Below, piece by piece: positions 34,011 through 43,018 of a stretch of 64,000 bases of DNA. Under the pieces are notes generated by a model. That model worked only from the letters and a program-made list of their open reading frames with translations. It did no database searches and had not been told where the DNA came from. The DNA is from JBCCGL01 sp039029275 (GTDB lineage: Bacteria; Pseudomonadota; Gammaproteobacteria; JBCCGL01): NCBI GenBank assembly GCA_039029275.1, contig JBCCGL010000003.1, forward strand, positions 62,001 through 126,000, read 5' to 3'. The position numbers and the translations under genes were made by a program. The stretch's first letter is position 1. Each line of letters begins with the position of its first letter.

Positions 34011-35663
34011 TTAATTAGTCACGCTGAGTTGGCTTTTTTTTCTGAACTGTTCGGCGTTCAGCGGAGTCAGAATTGTAAAGCCTGAATTTTTGGAGGGCTC
34101 GGGATAGTCGAGCGTGTAGTGCAGTCCACGGCTTTCTTTGCGCAGCATGGCTGACTGAATAATCAACTTGGCTACGGTGGTCAGGTTGCGCAATTCGAGC
34201 AAGTCTGGCGTGACGCGGAAATAGCTGTAGTATTCGTCAATCTCGCTGATCAGCAAGTCAACGCGGTGTTGTGCACGAGCGAGGCGTTTGTCAGTGCGAA
34301 CGATGCCGACATAGTCCCACATAAATCGTCGCAGCTCGTCCCAGTTATGCGAAACGACCACCTCTTCATCCGAGTCGGTGACGCGGCTTTCGTCCCACGA
34401 CGCGATATCGAATTGCTCGTGCTTCGACCCGGTGTACTTGAGAATGTCCTCGCTCGCTGCCTTTGCAAAAACAAAACACTCCAGCAGCGAATTGCTCGCC
34501 ATTCGATTGGCGCCGTGCAAGCCGGTATGCGCTGTTTCACCGATAGCGTATAAACCGGGCAGGTCAGTCGCGCCCTTGGTGTCAGTCATAACGCCCCCAC
34601 ATGTGTAGTGTGCGGCCGGTACGACTGGAATTGGCTCGCGCGTGACGTCGAATCCAAAGGTGAGGCAGGTTTGGTGGATGTTGGGAAAATGATGGGTAAT
34701 AAAATCCGCTGGCTTATGTGAGATGTCCAGATAAACGTGATCGGCACCTGTACGTTTCATCTCGTGGTCAATCGCGCGGGCGACGATATCGCGCGGGGCC
34801 AGCTCCATGCGCGGGTCAAATTTGCGCATAAAGCGCTCACCGTTTTCGAGTAACAAACGACCACCTTCGCCGCGCACCGCCTCCGATATGAGGGATGATT
34901 TAGCACGTGGGTGATAGAGACAGGTCGGGTGAAACTGCATAAATTCCATGTTGGCGATTCGGCAACCTGCGCGCCACGCCATTGCGATACCGTCGCCGGT
35001 CGAGCCGTCCGGATTGCTGGTGTACAAATACACCTTATTGGCACCGCCGGTTGCCAATACGACGCAGGGAGCAAGGTACGTTTCGATCTTTTCTGACTGG
35101 GTGTCGAGCACGTATGCGCCAAGACAACGATTTTTGTCTCCGTCTTGCGGTTTGGCGTGTCGACGTTCAGTGATCAGGTCGACCGCAACCCGATGTTCGA
35201 GCAAGGTGATATTTGAATGCGCGCGTGCCTGCGTAATTAACGTGTTTTCAACCACTCGCCCGGTGGCGTCTTCGGCGTGAATCACGCGGCGGTGCGAATG
35301 GCCCCCCTCTCGGGTCAAGTGCGGTTTACGCTGGCCATCTGCATTAAACCATTCGCTGAAGTCAACGCCCAACCGCTGTAGCCATTCGATGCTGCCCGGA
35401 CCGCGTTCAACTGTAAATCGCACCACGTCGGGGTCGCACAAACCTGCTCCGGCATCAAGCGTATCCTCAATATGCGACTCAAAGCTGTCATCGCCGTCCA
35501 GCACCGCTGAAATGCCGCCCTGCGCATAATATGTGCTGCACTCCTGCAGATCGGATTTGGTCAATACCGCAACCTTGCGTTCCTGCGCAAGATTCAGCGC
35601 GAGCGTCAGGCCGGCAGCGCCAGAACCAAATATCAGTACATCGTAGTTGAGGTTATCAGTCAT
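34011..35663 (-). CDS. nadB: L-aspartate oxidase
   Basis: FAD-dependent enzyme of 550 residues that oxidises aspartate to iminoaspartate, the first step of NAD synthesis (with NadA). Marks: the FAD-binding FGSGAAGLTLAL at residues about 11-22, YYAQGGISAVLD, EGGHSHRRVIHAEDATG, and HYTCGGVMTDTKG with the Arg/His active-site residues of the succinate dehydrogenase family. The gene is divergent from rpoE with 175 bases between, an arrangement shared with Pseudomonas and E. coli. Confidence 0.97.
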   Translation of the reverse strand: MTDNLNYDVLIFGSGAAGLTLALNLAQERKVAVLTKSDLQECSTYYAQGGISAVLDGDDSFESHIEDTLDAGAGLCDPDVVRFTVERGPGSIEWLQRLGVDFSEWFNADGQRKPHLTREGGHSHRRVIHAEDATGRVVENTLITQARAHSNITLLEHRVAVDLITERRHAKPQDGDKNRCLGAYVLDTQSEKIETYLAPCVVLATGGANKVYLYTSNPDGSTGDGIAMAWRAGCRIANMEFMQFHPTCLYHPRAKSSLISEAVRGEGGRLLLENGERFMRKFDPRMELAPRDIVARAIDHEMKRTGADHVYLDISHKPADFITHHFPNIHQTCLTFGFDVTREPIPVVPAAHYTCGGVMTDTKGATDLPGLYAIGETAHTGLHGANRMASNSLLECFVFAKAASEDILKYTGSKHEQFDIASWDESRVTDSDEEVVVSHNWDELRRFMWDYVGIVRTDKRLARAQHRVDLLISEIDEYYSYFRVTPDLLELRNLTTVAKLIIQSAMLRKESRGLHYTLDYPEPSKNSGFTILTPLNAEQFRKKSQLSVTN

Positions 35664-35756
35664 GCCGTCGAGAATGAGTAAAGCGGCAATTCTGACACAG
35701 AGTCGTCAATTCAGCCTATAGTTTCGCGCTTGACGACAGTACAATGCGCGCGGGGT

Positions 35757-35783
35757 GAACTAACTGGATGTTTTATGGTCAAT
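35757..35783 (+). promoter_or_regulatory. Sigma-E-type promoter of rpoE operon
   Basis: GAACTA (35757-35762), 16 bases, then TCAAT (35779-35783), preceded by GT and GG in consensus places. This closely fits the GAACTT-N16-TCTGA/TCAAA pattern of sigma-E/AlgU promoters. It lies 56 bases before the rpoE start and implies autoregulation. Confidence 0.65.
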
Positions 35784-35838
35784 CGACCCGACAAGGTAAA
35801 CTTAGGGGTAACGGTAGCAGAGCGGAGTCACTGCATCT

Positions 35839-36453
35839 ATGAGTGAGGCGAGTGTCGATCTCGAGCTGGTTCGCCGTGTGCAAAAAGGCGACAAGACGGC
35901 CTTTGACATACTGGTGCTTAAGTATCAGCAGAAAATGGCGAATTTAGTATCGCGCTACGTGCGTGAGCCCGCTGAGGTGCAGGACGTCTGTCAAGACGCT
36001 TTTATAAAGGCTTATCGCGGCTTGGCCAACTTTCGGGGAGAGAGTGCGTTCTATACTTGGCTGTACCGAATCGCAGTCAACACAGCTAAGAACCATCTGG
36101 TCTCGCAGGGTCGACGCAGCACCCAGTACGCGGTTGACGCGCAAGAGGCAGAGCAGTTCAGCGGCGCGGAGGTTCTGCACGAAAACGCGAGTCCCGAGCG
36201 CGAGCTGCTGAGCAGTGAAATTCAGGAAGCTGTACGCGAATCGATCGACAGCCTGCCCGAAGACCTGAAAGTAGCGATCACTCTGCGTGAATTTGAAGGC
36301 ATGTCGTACGATGAAATAGCCGACATCATGGAGTGCCCGATCGGCACGGTGAGGTCGCGCATATTTCGTGCCCGCGAGGCCATCAATACTAATCTGCACC
36401 CGTTGCTGAATGAAACAGATGAGGGTTTAGAGCGTGAACAACGAAAAGTTTGA
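35839..36453 (+). CDS. rpoE: RNA polymerase sigma-E factor (RpoE/AlgU)
   Basis: 204-residue ECF sigma factor controlling the envelope-stress response. Region 2 contains RYVREPAEVQDVCQDAFIKAYRGL and FYTWLYRIAVNTAKNHL (about residues 35-90), and region 4 has the helix-turn-helix EFEGMSYDEIADIMECPIGTVRSRIFRARE. Length and sequence fit RpoE of E. coli and AlgU of Pseudomonas. Its last 20 bases overlap the rseA start. The operon rpoE-rseA-rseB-mucD has the usual order but no rseC/mucC gene between. Confidence 0.97.
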   Translation: MSEASVDLELVRRVQKGDKTAFDILVLKYQQKMANLVSRYVREPAEVQDVCQDAFIKAYRGLANFRGESAFYTWLYRIAVNTAKNHLVSQGRRSTQYAVDAQEAEQFSGAEVLHENASPERELLSSEIQEAVRESIDSLPEDLKVAITLREFEGMSYDEIADIMECPIGTVRSRIFRAREAINTNLHPLLNETDEGLEREQRKV

Positions 36454-37075
36454 CACGAAATTCGAAGTAATCTCGGCGCTTGCCGATGGCGAACACGCCG
36501 TCGACGACAAGTTAGTCGCAAAGTTCGCATCGGACGAAGAGCTGCGATCCAGATGGGCCGACTATCATCGCGGACGTGCGGCTATGCATGGCGAGGTCAA
36601 TGTTGCCCTTAGCGCAGACTTTGCTGACACCTTGCGTGCGAAGATTGCTAACGAGCCAGCCATTTTAGCGCCGCGCATCAAGGCGCAAGAACCGTCGCTA
36701 CCCAGCACTCCCATGCGCCGGGTCGTATCGGGTCTGGCCATAGCAGCGACGGTCGCCGCGGTGGCGATTTTTGGCTTGCAGAACTTCAGTGCAACGCAAG
36801 CTCCGGGTGTTGCACCTGTTGCCCAGGTGGATGCTGTTCCCGAGGGGCAGTCTCCTGCGCTCTTGCCCAGTGCGACGAATAGTCAGGTGTTGCCTGCGTC
36901 CTTGTCGGGCAATGCCACGTACTGGCAGATGCAACACGTCACCCCCGAGCGCGACGCTGAGCTCGAAGCGCGACTCAATATGTATCTGGCTGATCACATG
37001 GGTAATGCGAACGTAGGAAAAATGCAGAGTGTGCTGCCATATTCGAGTCTGGTTGGTTACGACGCCAGTGAATAA
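36434..37075 (+). CDS. rseA: Anti-sigma-E factor RseA (MucA)
   Basis: 213-residue single-pass inner-membrane protein. The cytoplasmic N-terminus (FEVISALADGEHAVDDKLVAKF... WADYHRGRAAMHG) is the RseA sigma-binding domain. A membrane segment follows at about 97-116 (VVSGLAIAATVAAVAIFGL), and then a periplasmic tail. Its end, VLPYSSLVGYDASE, resembles the MucA tail and could be read by the periplasmic DegS/AlgW protease. The start is GTG 36434, inside rpoE by 20 bases. Confidence 0.93.
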   Translation: MNNEKFDTKFEVISALADGEHAVDDKLVAKFASDEELRSRWADYHRGRAAMHGEVNVALSADFADTLRAKIANEPAILAPRIKAQEPSLPSTPMRRVVSGLAIAATVAAVAIFGLQNFSATQAPGVAPVAQVDAVPEGQSPALLPSATNSQVLPASLSGNATYWQMQHVTPERDAELEARLNMYLADHMGNANVGKMQSVLPYSSLVGYDASE

Positions 37076-38051
37076 ACTCCTCCACATATTAATATTTTCG
37101 GCGACGCTTCTGTTTGGCAGCGTGGCGTTCGCAAGCGATGATTCTTCCGACGCCGGAATGACCTGGCTAATGCGGATGTCGCAGGCGATGCAAAATGAAT
37201 CTTACACCGGTACGTACGTATATCTGCACGGTGGAAAAATTGAAACCCTGCAATTACAACACTACCGAAGTGAAACCGGGAATTACGAACGACTGGTCTC
37301 GCTTAACGGTGAAGCGCGCGAAATCATTCGTGACAACAGCCACGTCACCTGCATCTGGCCTGGCAGCAAATCGGTTATCGTTAGTCGCTCAACGCCAAGT
37401 ACACCGTTCGCTGAGTGGGTAGAGGGCAGAGTCGATGAGTTTAAGAAATGGTACGAGATGTCGGTGCTCGGAGAAGAACGAATTGCAGGTCGGCTCGCGA
37501 CCGTGATCGGTATTTTGCCGCGCGATGGTATGCGCTACGGTCACAAAATCTGGATTGATAGCGAAAACAGTCTGTTGCTCGGGTCGCAGATGTTCGACCT
37601 CAAAGGCGGCGTAGTTGAGCAAGTCTTATTCACCCAGATGCAGCTCACTCAGTCATTTCACGCAGCGCAATTCGTACCCTCGATTACTGACCCGTCCTAC
37701 CAGTGGCAACAGCCGGTTGAGCCTTTGGAAAACGTTGACTTTGCGGTGGACTGGGTTTTCTCAGAATTACCCGTCGGCTTTGCTCAAGTTTCCGAGGCGA
37801 TTAAACCAATGGGTGAGCATAATACTCCCACGCATCACGTGACCTTGTCTGATGGTCTGGCTTCTGTGTCAGTTTACATAGAGGAAATCACGACCGGCTC
37901 TCCAGAGGCTTTGGTGGGCGAATCGCAAATGGGCGCCATGAGTGCGTTTGGCCGAAAAGTGGCCAACTTTCACGTCACGGTTGTGGGCGAAGTTCCCATG
38001 TCCACAGCGGCCGCGATCGGTCAGTCGGTCGCCATCGCAGGCGAGAGTTGA
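37068..38051 (+). CDS. rseB: Sigma-E regulatory periplasmic protein RseB (MucB)
   Basis: Periplasmic partner that protects RseA and senses lipopolysaccharide or mislocalised lipoprotein. About 327 residues from GTG 37068, which overlaps the rseA stop by 8 bases. The signal peptide runs to about ...GSVAFA-SDD. The mature protein begins with the MucB_RseB segment WLMRMSQAMQNESYTGTYVYLHG, and the C-terminal half has LPVGFAQVSEAIKPM and a Ser/Thr-rich end. The earlier in-frame ATG at 37029 is inside rseA and gives no signal peptide. Confidence 0.93.
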   Translation: MNKLLHILIFSATLLFGSVAFASDDSSDAGMTWLMRMSQAMQNESYTGTYVYLHGGKIETLQLQHYRSETGNYERLVSLNGEAREIIRDNSHVTCIWPGSKSVIVSRSTPSTPFAEWVEGRVDEFKKWYEMSVLGEERIAGRLATVIGILPRDGMRYGHKIWIDSENSLLLGSQMFDLKGGVVEQVLFTQMQLTQSFHAAQFVPSITDPSYQWQQPVEPLENVDFAVDWVFSELPVGFAQVSEAIKPMGEHNTPTHHVTLSDGLASVSVYIEEITTGSPEALVGESQMGAMSAFGRKVANFHVTVVGEVPMSTAAAIGQSVAIAGES

Positions 38052-38176
38052 TTCTTCTCAAACACCCGATCTCTCTTTGCTTGCAGTCGAACAGCTCCGC
38101 TAGATTCACTCGCCTGTCCATGCGGTAAAGCCTTGCATCTTGACGTAACCCACCCTTGCTCACTAGGGTTTAGCTT

Positions 38177-39625
38177 ATGAATGATTTAAATCTCAAAACT
38201 GCGACGGTTGCGCTGGTTTTTGCGTTGGCCTCGATCTCGTCAACTGCGGCAAATTCGCGTGGCCTGCCAAATTTTATCGATCTGGTTGAGGACAACCGAT
38301 CCGCAGTGGTGAACATCAGCACCGTCCGCGCAAGTCGACAACAGATCACACCTTCTCTGCCGCCGGGTTTGGAAATTCCGGATCTTGAGAATTCACCGTT
38401 TGGCGATTTGTTGCGTAAGTTCTTTGAAGAGCGGGGGCAGATGCCACCGCCCGGTCGAGAGGAGGCCGCGTCACTGGGGTCCGGGTTTATTATTTCTGAC
38501 GATGGCTACGTGCTGACGAATAATCACGTAATCGATGGGGCAGAAGAAATTATCGTGCGCCTCCACGATAGACGCCAGTTGGTGGCGGAATTGGTTGGAC
38601 GCGATGAGCGCAGCGACATAGCGCTGTTAAAGCTTGATGCGGACGACCTGCCAACGGTCAAAATTGGTGAATCCGACGCCCTTAAAGTGGGTGAATGGGT
38701 CCTCGCCATCGGCTCACCCTTCGGCTTCGATCACTCCGTCACTGCCGGAATCGTCAGCGCCAAAGGCCGCGCGTTGCCCAGTGAAAACTACACGCCGTTT
38801 ATCCAGACAGACGTTGCGATTAACCCGGGCAACTCGGGTGGCCCACTGTTTAATCTGGACGGCGAAGTCGTAGGAATCAATTCACAGATCTACAGCCGAA
38901 CCGGCGGATTTATGGGCCTTTCATTTGCGATACCGATTGAGCTGGCGATAAACGTCGTCGATCAAATCAAGACCAAAGGTCGGGTTAGTCGTGGCTGGCT
39001 GGGCGTAATTATTCAGGAGGTCACGCGCAGTCTGGCCGAGTCGTTTGGGATGGAACGCGCGCACGGTGCACTGATTTCACAGATTCTTTCGGACAGCCCT
39101 GCTGAAAACTCGGAATTAAAAGTAGGCGACATCATTATCGAGTTTAACGGTGATCCGGTTGAACGTTCTTCATCACTGCCTCCCCTGGTAGGTCGTGCAG
39201 CGGTAGATGAGTATGCCAAAGTCATCGTCATGCGCGACGGCGAACGCGTCCGATTAAGCGTGAAGATAGGCGAATTGCCCGATACTGCTGGAATTGCGGC
39301 ACGTGCAACGCAAGCGGCGCCAAAAACGACAGGCGAGGTCACAAGTGACACGCTAGGATTAACCGTGGTGCCGCCAGACGACGCCTCGCGAGAAAAACTG
39401 GGGATCGACAGTGGTGGCGCGATGGTTAGCGAAATCGAGAACGGTCCGGCACAGCAGGCGGGACTGATTGAGGGTGACTTGATTGTTTCGCTCAACGGTA
39501 TCGATATCGAGAGTACCGAACAGTTCGGTAACATCGCATCCAAACTTGAATCGGGCAAATCCGTTGCGGTGTTGGTCCAGCGCGAACAGGGGCCGATCTT
39601 CCTGGCAATCAAGATTCCCGAATAA
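38177..39625 (+). CDS. mucD: Periplasmic serine protease, DegP/MucD type
   Basis: 482-residue HtrA-family protease/chaperone. Signal peptide at residues 1-25 (ISSTAANS). Catalytic triad: His117 (LTNNHVID), Asp147 (ERSDIAL), Ser220 (NPGNSGGP). Two PDZ domains follow at about 270-360 and 390-480. It is in the place held by mucD in Pseudomonas, at the end of the sigma-E operon; 125 bases separate it from rseB, with a possible TTGACG box at 38140. Its role is clearing misfolded envelope proteins and limiting sigma-E signalling. Confidence 0.96.
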   Translation: MNDLNLKTATVALVFALASISSTAANSRGLPNFIDLVEDNRSAVVNISTVRASRQQITPSLPPGLEIPDLENSPFGDLLRKFFEERGQMPPPGREEAASLGSGFIISDDGYVLTNNHVIDGAEEIIVRLHDRRQLVAELVGRDERSDIALLKLDADDLPTVKIGESDALKVGEWVLAIGSPFGFDHSVTAGIVSAKGRALPSENYTPFIQTDVAINPGNSGGPLFNLDGEVVGINSQIYSRTGGFMGLSFAIPIELAINVVDQIKTKGRVSRGWLGVIIQEVTRSLAESFGMERAHGALISQILSDSPAENSELKVGDIIIEFNGDPVERSSSLPPLVGRAAVDEYAKVIVMRDGERVRLSVKIGELPDTAGIAARATQAAPKTTGEVTSDTLGLTVVPPDDASREKLGIDSGGAMVSEIENGPAQQAGLIEGDLIVSLNGIDIESTEQFGNIASKLESGKSVAVLVQREQGPIFLAIKIPE

Positions 39626-39760
39626 TCGCATCAGGGGCGCACCTGCTGGAGTTGGAAAATTCGGGCAATAAAGATATTCCTGTCTTGTGCTTGGCGCGCG
39701 TTAACGGTAACGTGCGCACCCTGTTGATATCCGCTCGCGCCGACCATCTAATCTATTACT

Positions 39761-40003
39761 ATGCAACTTAACCTCTACACTCGCAGGGGCTGTCACTTGT
39801 GTGAGGACATGCAGGAGACACTGGCGGAATTCAGCGAGGAGATGGGGTTTTCTGTGCGCGAAATCGATATCGACCAAGATCCGGTGTTGCGGGACCGTTA
39901 CAACACCCTGGTGCCGGTGCTGGCTGTCGGTGAAACTGAAATTTGCCACTATTATCTGGACAAGGTCGCGCTTGAGCAGGCGCTGCAAACGAACGCAACT
40001 TAA
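39761..40003 (+). CDS. Glutaredoxin-like thiol protein (DUF836)
   Basis: 80-residue thioredoxin-fold protein beginning MQLNLYTRRGCHLCEDM. The CHLC pair is the redox site; VPVLAVGETEI holds the cis-Pro. The DUF836 glutaredoxin-like family often lies directly upstream of lepA in gammaproteobacteria, as here. Its stop codon overlaps the lepA start (TAATG), so they are translationally coupled. The redox partner is unknown. Confidence 0.9.
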   Translation: MQLNLYTRRGCHLCEDMQETLAEFSEEMGFSVREIDIDQDPVLRDRYNTLVPVLAVGETEICHYYLDKVALEQALQTNAT

Positions 40004-41796
40004 TGCAAGACAAAATTCGCAATTTTTCGATTATCGCGCATATCGACCATGGCAAGTCGACGATCGCTGACCGATTTATTCAGGTCTGTGGTGGATTGAG
40101 CGAGCGTGAAATGGCGGCGCAGGTGCTCGATTCGATGGACCTTGAGCGTGAGCGCGGCATAACAATTAAGGCGCAGAGTGTTTCACTGGACTACACGGCC
40201 AAAGACGGCGAGACCTATCAGCTCAACTTTATCGACACGCCGGGACATGTGGATTTTTCGTATGAGGTATCGCGCTCGCTCGCTGCGTGTGAAGGCGCGC
40301 TACTGGTTGTGGACGCATCACAGGGCGTTGAGGCCCAAAGCGTTGCGAACTGCTATACCGCGATTGAGCAGGATCTCGAAGTCATTCCGGTGCTGAATAA
40401 AATTGATCTGCCCGCGGCCGATGCTTATCGCGTGTCTGAAGAGATCGAAGAAATCATCGGCATCGATGCGAGCGACGCTATCCACACCAGCGCAAAAACC
40501 GGGCAGGGCATCGATGATTTGCTCGAGTGTCTTATCGAAAAAGTACCGCCGCCTGCGGGTGACACTGACGCGCCACTGCAGGCGCTGATCATCGACTCAT
40601 GGTTCGATAGTTTCGTCGGGGTAATCACACTGGTGCGCATCGTTAACGGTCGCCTTAGCCGTCGTGACAAGATTCAGATCATGTCTACCGGTCGCGTTTT
40701 TCAGGCCGATACAGTTGGCGTTTTTACGCCAAAACGCCAACCGAAGGAATCGCTCGAAACCGGTACCGTCGGTTTTATTATTGCCGGTATTAAGGAGATC
40801 GACGCCGCACGCGTTGGCGACACCATCACGCTGGCCTCGCAACCTGCAACGGAACCCTTGCCCGGTTTTGTCGAAGTTCAGCCGCGTGTGTTCGCGGGTT
40901 TGTTCCCGGTGAGTTCTGACGATTACGAGAATTTTCGCGAAGCGCTCGACAAGCTCAAGCTAAATGACTCGGCGCTTAACTTTGAGCCGGAAACATCCAG
41001 CGCGCTGGGGTTTGGTTTTCGCTGCGGGTTTCTCGGTATGCTGCACATGGAGATCGTCCAGGAGCGCCTCGAACGCGAGTACGATCTTGATTTGATCACA
41101 ACCGCGCCAACAGTGGTGTACGAGTTGCTGCTAACCAGTGGTGACGTCAAGCATATTCACAACCCGGCCGAACTTCCGGCGGTGAATAAAATCAGCGAGA
41201 TTCGCGAGCCGATCATCGAAGCGAATATCCTCGTTCCCCAGGAGTACATCGGCGAGGTGATCAAGCTGTGCGTCGAGAAACGCGGCGTGCAAAAGCGAAT
41301 GCAGTATCTGGGGCACCAGATTTCATTGGCGTACGAGCTGCCGATGAGTGAGGTTGTGCTCGACTTTTTTGACCGGCTGAAGTCCTGCAGCCGCGGCTAC
41401 GCGTCGTTCGACTATGAGTTTCTGCGATTTCAAACATCGAATTTGGTCAAGGTCGACATACTGATTAACGGGGACCGCGTCGACGCGCTCTCGGTTATCA
41501 TCCACAAAGACAAAAGTCAGACTCGCGGTCGCGAACTGACCGAGCGCATGAAAGATATTATTCCAAGGCAGATGTTTGAGGTCGCTGTGCAAGCCGCCAT
41601 CGGTTCGCATATCATCGCGCGCTCATCGGTCAAAGCCTTGCGCAAAAACGTCACCGCCAAGTGTTACGGCGGTGACATAACGCGCAAACGCAAGCTGCTG
41701 GAGAAACAAAAAGCGGGTAAAAAACGCATGAAGCAAATTGGCAAGGTCGAGATTCCGCAAGAGGCGTTTCTAGCCGTACTGCAGGTTGATAACTAA
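40003..41796 (+). CDS. lepA: Elongation factor 4 (LepA)
   Basis: 597-residue translational GTPase acting on the ribosome, with a role in back-translocation or initiation. G1 is AHIDHGKST, switch II DTPGHVDF, G4 NKIDLP, followed by domains II, III and V. The C-terminal LepA-specific domain is present, with VLDFFDRLKSCSRGYASFDYE and the CTD KCYGGDITRKRKLLEKQKAGKKRMK. Canonical length and sequence. First of a tight block lepA-lepB-DUF4845-rnc-era-recO. Confidence 0.98.
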   Translation: MQDKIRNFSIIAHIDHGKSTIADRFIQVCGGLSEREMAAQVLDSMDLERERGITIKAQSVSLDYTAKDGETYQLNFIDTPGHVDFSYEVSRSLAACEGALLVVDASQGVEAQSVANCYTAIEQDLEVIPVLNKIDLPAADAYRVSEEIEEIIGIDASDAIHTSAKTGQGIDDLLECLIEKVPPPAGDTDAPLQALIIDSWFDSFVGVITLVRIVNGRLSRRDKIQIMSTGRVFQADTVGVFTPKRQPKESLETGTVGFIIAGIKEIDAARVGDTITLASQPATEPLPGFVEVQPRVFAGLFPVSSDDYENFREALDKLKLNDSALNFEPETSSALGFGFRCGFLGMLHMEIVQERLEREYDLDLITTAPTVVYELLLTSGDVKHIHNPAELPAVNKISEIREPIIEANILVPQEYIGEVIKLCVEKRGVQKRMQYLGHQISLAYELPMSEVVLDFFDRLKSCSRGYASFDYEFLRFQTSNLVKVDILINGDRVDALSVIIHKDKSQTRGRELTERMKDIIPRQMFEVAVQAAIGSHIIARSSVKALRKNVTAKCYGGDITRKRKLLEKQKAGKKRMKQIGKVEIPQEAFLAVLQVDN

Positions 41797-41827
41797 CGCC
41801 GCGCACTTTCGTATTTGAGAATCGATA

Positions 41828-42607
41828 ATGAGTTTTGATTTTGAACTGATCCTGGTCGCACTAACCGGGCTGACCGCGGTTATATGGCTGATCGATAGCT
41901 TGCTCTTCGCCCGCCCGCGCGCAGCAACGGCTGACACTGGCGGTGAACGCGAGCAGACCAACGAACCGTTGCTGGTTGAGTACTCGAAATCGTTTTTTCC
42001 GGTGCTGCTTGTGGTCGTTGTGCTCAGGTCATTTATGTTCGAGCCGTTTCGTATACCGTCTGGCTCTATGCTGCCAACCCTGTTAATTGGCGATTTTATT
42101 CTGGTGAACAAATTCTCCTATGGGGTGCGTTTACCGGTGCTGCACAACAAGGTTCTGGACACCGGCGAACCAGAACGCGGTGATGTGGCGGTGTTTCGCT
42201 ATCCGTTGAACCCGGATCAAGACTATATAAAACGCATAGTCGGATTGCCGGGTGATACCATCCAGTACGTCAATAAGCAGCTGGTGGTCAACGGTGAGCC
42301 CGTCGCGCTGGAATCCCAGGGACCGTATTTGCCGCCGGGAGAGTCGGAACCAAACTATCTCCTCTTGAGGTTGAATGAGAAATTCGATAACGTTGATCAC
42401 GATATTCTGATCAATGACCGAGCTGCCCGATCAATTCAACTCACCGTGCCGGACGGTGAATACTTTGTGATGGGCGACAACCGCGACAACAGCAACGATA
42501 GTCGTGCCTGGGGATTTGTGCCCGAGGGGAATCTGGTTGGCAAAGCGGTTTTGATCTGGATGAATCTGGATTTTCACTGGGACCGGCTTGGATCCAGCAT
42601 CGATTAG
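41828..42607 (+). CDS. lepB: Signal peptidase I
   Basis: 259-residue inner-membrane peptidase that removes signal peptides from exported proteins. Two N-terminal membrane helices are visible (about 5-27 and 57-72). The catalytic pair is Ser80 (PSGSMLPTL) and Lys135 (DYIKRIVGLPGD); the conserved box MGDNRDNSNDSR is near the C-terminus. Its length is shorter than E. coli LepB (324) but normal for many gammaproteobacteria. Confidence 0.97.
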   Translation: MSFDFELILVALTGLTAVIWLIDSLLFARPRAATADTGGEREQTNEPLLVEYSKSFFPVLLVVVVLRSFMFEPFRIPSGSMLPTLLIGDFILVNKFSYGVRLPVLHNKVLDTGEPERGDVAVFRYPLNPDQDYIKRIVGLPGDTIQYVNKQLVVNGEPVALESQGPYLPPGESEPNYLLLRLNEKFDNVDHDILINDRAARSIQLTVPDGEYFVMGDNRDNSNDSRAWGFVPEGNLVGKAVLIWMNLDFHWDRLGSSID

Positions 42608-42624
42608 TCACTGCGGGACATATT

Positions 42625-43008
42625 ATGCGCACCACAATTTCACGCCAGCGCCAACGAGGCGCTTCACTGTTTTCCATCATGTTTCTGGTTGTGGTTTTAG
42701 GGATTCTCGCGATTGCCGGGTTCCGTATCGTGCCGCTGTACATGAATTATCTGACCGTTTTGCAGGTTGCTAAAGACACTCACGCTGATGGCAGCGTAAG
42801 TAACAAATCCAAGCGAGAAATTCGCGAAACGCTGAACAAGCGATTCCGCACCAACAACTTGTGGGACTTCAAGGCAGAGGAAATCATTAAAATCAAAAAA
42901 GACCCCGGCAAAGGCGTCATTCTGCATATCGACTACGAAGACAGATCGCCGCTTATCTACAATCTGGAAGTGATTGCTAAATTTGATCAGACAGTCGGCG
43001 GGCAATAG
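42625..43008 (+). CDS. DUF4845 membrane protein
   Basis: 127 residues with a basic N-terminus and one membrane helix (about 14-36: LFSIMFLVVVLGILAIAGF), followed by a soluble part (KREIRETLNKRFRTNNLWDF). It matches DUF4845, a family of unknown function that nearly always lies between lepB and rnc in gammaproteobacteria. A pilin-like N-terminus is suggested by the RGASLFSIM sequence but no prepilin cleavage site is clear. Confidence 0.88.
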   Translation: MRTTISRQRQRGASLFSIMFLVVVLGILAIAGFRIVPLYMNYLTVLQVAKDTHADGSVSNKSKREIRETLNKRFRTNNLWDFKAEEIIKIKKDPGKGVILHIDYEDRSPLIYNLEVIAKFDQTVGGQ

Positions 43009-43018
43009 CAATGCAGTT

